Source: CAKQOE01 sp963627215
Lineage (GTDB): Bacteria; Bacillota; Clostridia; Peptostreptococcales; Anaerovoracaceae
Assembly: GCA_963627215.1 (NCBI GenBank)
Contig: CAVGAH010000123.1
Location: forward strand, 1-5,554
DNA length: 5,554 nt
Direction of reading: 5' to 3'
The translations under genes were made by a program, and so were the position numbers. Below the pieces are notes generated by a model. The model had not been told where the DNA came from. It worked only from the letters and a program-made list of their open reading frames with translations, and did not search any database. Below, piece after piece: positions 3,823 through 5,554 of the stretch; position 1 is the stretch's first letter, and each line of letters opens with the position of its first letter.

Positions 3823-5554
3823 TTAGTCCTCCGTGCCTTTCTTCCGTCTAAATAAAGAAAAGCGATGTTTCTTTTCATTTATTTCCAGCTGGCTTTCAAG
3901 CTCTGATATTCGCTGTTTTATATCCGGATGATCTGAATTATATTTCATAAGCATACGGTAATCACTCAGCGCCTCCTGCTTTTCTCCGAGCTTTTCGTTC
4001 GTCATTCCTCTGAATCTGTATGCAGTTTCTACAGCAGCTGTATTTACTGCATTCTTTTTCTGTATCACGCGCTTGAAATCTTCAGCAGCCTGATGATACT
4101 TTTCAAGATTGAAAAGCGCCACGCCGCGGTTTACATAAAGATTCAGGAAATCGCTGTCTATAGCAAGGCCTGCATCTGCAGCCTCTACGGCAGCATTATA
4201 ATCTCTAAGAGCATTATTGCACTTTGCAATATAGCTGTATGCCTGGAGCACAAAGTGTTCTGTCTGCGCGGCACGCTCAAAATCATTTATCGCCTGGACA
4301 TTTTCATTTCTCAGGTGATGTATGATGCCGCGCGTCATATATGCATCTCCCTCTCCATCATCAAGATCTACCGCTTTCTGTATATCTCTGAGCGCATCAT
4401 CGAGCCGTCTGTTTTCCATATAAAACCTTGCTCTGCTTATATATGCCTGACGGTAGTCAGGGTCGAGCTCTATTGCCTTACTGTAGTAATACTCTGCGTC
4501 CTTTTCCTGTACAGCCGTGATCTGATCTATATCTGTTTCTGTCTTTTCAGCATTATCAGCTGTGACTTCGCTGTTTTCAGCTTCTTCAGTCTTCGCATCT
4601 GTCTCAGACGCTGTTTCCGTTTCCGCACTTCCTGCAGAGCTGCCTTCAAGGTCAAGGTCTTCCTCAAGCTCATAGCCTGAAAGCAGATCGCCGAGCATCA
4701 TATATACCTCAGGATCGTCTTCCTTAAGAAGTATGGCGCATTTTATATCCTCAGCAGCCTTTTCATCCTCATCCCTCATCATATAGATAAGCGCTCTGCG
4801 CTTGAATGAAAGATGGTCGCTGCTGTCAAGCATTATTGCTCTGGAATAATATGTAAGCGCGTTTGCCGTATCACCTGTCATGAAACACTTATCAGCAACG
4901 GCATACGCATATTTATGGCATTCTTTATCTGTCTCAGCCGCGCTTTTAAGCCATTTTACAGCATCACGCTCCTCACCTCTCTCTGAATGTATGCAGCCCA
5001 TTATATACTGAACTTCAGCTGCGTCAGGATCCTTCGTCAGAAGCATTCCTGCATTAGTGAACGCAGAGTCAAGCTTTCCTGCCATATAAAGTGTTTTGCA
5101 TTTATCTATGTAAAGAGCCTCGGGCTCATCTGCCGACGCCAGTCCCTTTTCTATATAAAGCATCGCTCTGAAATACTGCTTCTGCGCTATGCAGGCATTT
5201 ACTGCAGCAGTATAAAAACGAGTCTCTGATGCGCCGGAGGCTATCGCGCGTTCGAGATATTCGAGTCCCTGCTTTGCGCTGTCAGGCTTTCCGTACAGCT
5301 GTACCAGTCCTGCATATCCGTCTGCTGCAGAAGCAGGCACTCCTCTGTTTTCGAGCTGATTTCTGAATTCAAGCACCTCTCTGTGCTTTCCCATGGCATA
5401 TAATAATGCAGACTTAAGCGCGCACACGCGCGTATTTCCTGTTGCTGCCGAAAGTCTGACCGCCTCGTCGTATATCGCAAGCGCATTTTCATTTTCGTCC
5501 TTTGCCTGATATATGATAGCTGCAAGCTCGTACGCTTCTTCAAGTCTGAAATCC
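3823..5554 (-). CDS. Large tetratricopeptide-repeat (TPR) protein, 5' end outside the window
   Basis: The reading frame is open from 5553 to the TAA at 3825-3823 (576 residues visible). A GTG at 5427 could be mistaken for the start, but TPR-type sequence (EEAYELAAIIYQ, NALAIYDEAVRL) continues upstream of it without a break, so the real start lies beyond 5554. Counting from the first visible codon, about 14 TPR-like helix pairs of roughly 34 residues follow one another. The clearest are near 211-243 (KYAYAVADK..ALTYYSRAIMLD), 366-400 (RQAYISRARFYM..ALRDIQKAVDLD) and 468-500 (LNLYVNRGVALF..AAEDFKRVI). An acidic Ser/Thr/Glu-rich segment (about 295-350) interrupts one repeat. The C-terminus is a short charged helix (QRISELESQLEINEKK) and a basic tail (RFSLFRRKK). 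No membrane segment is visible. TPR arrays bind protein partners; which partner is unknown. It probably shares an operon with the CobK-like gene. Confidence 0.93.
   Translation of the reverse strand, partial: DFRLEEAYELAAIIYQAKDENENALAIYDEAVRLSAATGNTRVCALKSALLYAMGKHREVLEFRNQLENRGVPASAADGYAGLVQLYGKPDSAKQGLEYLERAIASGASETRFYTAAVNACIAQKQYFRAMLYIEKGLASADEPEALYIDKCKTLYMAGKLDSAFTNAGMLLTKDPDAAEVQYIMGCIHSERGEERDAVKWLKSAAETDKECHKYAYAVADKCFMTGDTANALTYYSRAIMLDSSDHLSFKRRALIYMMRDEDEKAAEDIKCAILLKEDDPEVYMMLGDLLSGYELEEDLDLEGSSAGSAETETASETDAKTEEAENSEVTADNAEKTETDIDQITAVQEKDAEYYYSKAIELDPDYRQAYISRARFYMENRRLDDALRDIQKAVDLDDGEGDAYMTRGIIHHLRNENVQAINDFERAAQTEHFVLQAYSYIAKCNNALRDYNAAVEAADAGLAIDSDFLNLYVNRGVALFNLEKYHQAAEDFKRVIQKKNAVNTAAVETAYRFRGMTNEKLGEKQEALSDYRMLMKYNSDHPDIKQRISELESQLEINEKKHRFSLFRRKKGTED
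3828..3832 (-). promoter_or_regulatory. Shine-Dalgarno of the CobK-like gene, embedded in the TPR gene
   Basis: The minus strand reads GGAGG, ending 8 bases before the ATG at 3819. It sits within the last three sense codons of the TPR gene (T-E-D, then TAA), so ribosomes finishing the TPR protein would pass directly over it. This fixes the start of the downstream gene and suggests coupled translation of the pair. Confidence 0.85.
4504..4671 (-). other. Region coding for an acidic low-complexity insert within a TPR motif
   Basis: This part of the TPR gene encodes about 56 residues dominated by E, D, S, T and A (for example SAETETASETDAKTEEAE), with few hydrophobic residues, so it is predicted to be disordered. 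It sits between a first helix (PEVYMMLGDLLSGY) and a second helix (DAEYYYSKAIELDPDY) that together make one ordinary TPR. It therefore looks like an insertion into a single repeat and not a linker between repeats. It could be a flexible acidic tether or a binding site for basic partners. Confidence 0.75.

Noticed and set aside
1675..4680. Several plus-strand open frames opposite rarA, cobO, the CobK-like gene and the TPR gene
   Set aside because: Each is antisense to a well-supported gene and has shadow-like composition (rich in Y, I, C, S), with no recognisable domain.
5425..5427. GTG as the start of the TPR protein
   Set aside because: The frame stays open to the window edge, and the 42 upstream codons encode further TPR-type helices, so the true start is outside.
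5241..5543. 100-residue open frame on the minus strand overlapping the TPR gene
   Set aside because: It lies in another frame of the TPR gene, is rich in R, S and Q with no domain pattern, and is best explained as a shadow.

Overview
The window is a compact, single-strand block from what looks like a low-to-moderate G+C anaerobic Bacillota, most likely a member of class Clostridia. The pointers are an IspH (LytB) enzyme fused in frame to ribosomal-protein-S1-type RNA-binding sequence (an arrangement known from Clostridia), heavy use of ATA and AGA codons, strong GGAGG-type Shine-Dalgarno (SD) sites, and a corrinoid adenosyltransferase. The genus cannot be fixed from the sequence alone.

All five genes lie on the minus strand, so transcription runs from high to low coordinates. 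In that order they are: (1) a long tetratricopeptide-repeat (TPR) protein whose 5' end lies beyond base 5554; (2) a 257-residue protein that resembles the precorrin-6A reductase family CobK/CbiJ in overall layout but has lost its signature motifs; (3) cobO, the ATP:corrinoid adenosyltransferase; (4) rarA (mgsA), an AAA+ replication/recombination ATPase; (5) ispH fused to S1, which runs off the left edge at base 1. No gene-free stretch exceeds 135 bases. The TPR and CobK-like genes are 3 bases apart, with the SD of the second inside the end of the first. cobO and rarA overlap by one base (TGATG). The 133-base gap before cobO holds a 16-bp tandem repeat, and the 81-base gap before ispH holds a G+C-only block followed by an A/T-rich leader without an SD. 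I saw no convincing intrinsic terminator, so all five genes could share transcripts.

Functionally the block is mixed: isoprenoid synthesis plus translation (IspH-S1), DNA replication-stress response (RarA), corrinoid chemistry (CobO and perhaps the CobK-like protein) and protein-protein scaffolding (TPR). The most notable signals are at the IspH/S1 junction. An in-frame internal ATG is preceded by a perfect AAGGAGG and by a promoter-like pair (TTGAAA, 17 bases, TAGAAT), and codon choice changes exactly there. The S1 part may therefore also be made as a separate protein. Other points of interest are the degenerate CobK-like protein beside cobO, the tandem repeat seeded at a stop codon, and an acidic insert that splits one TPR motif.
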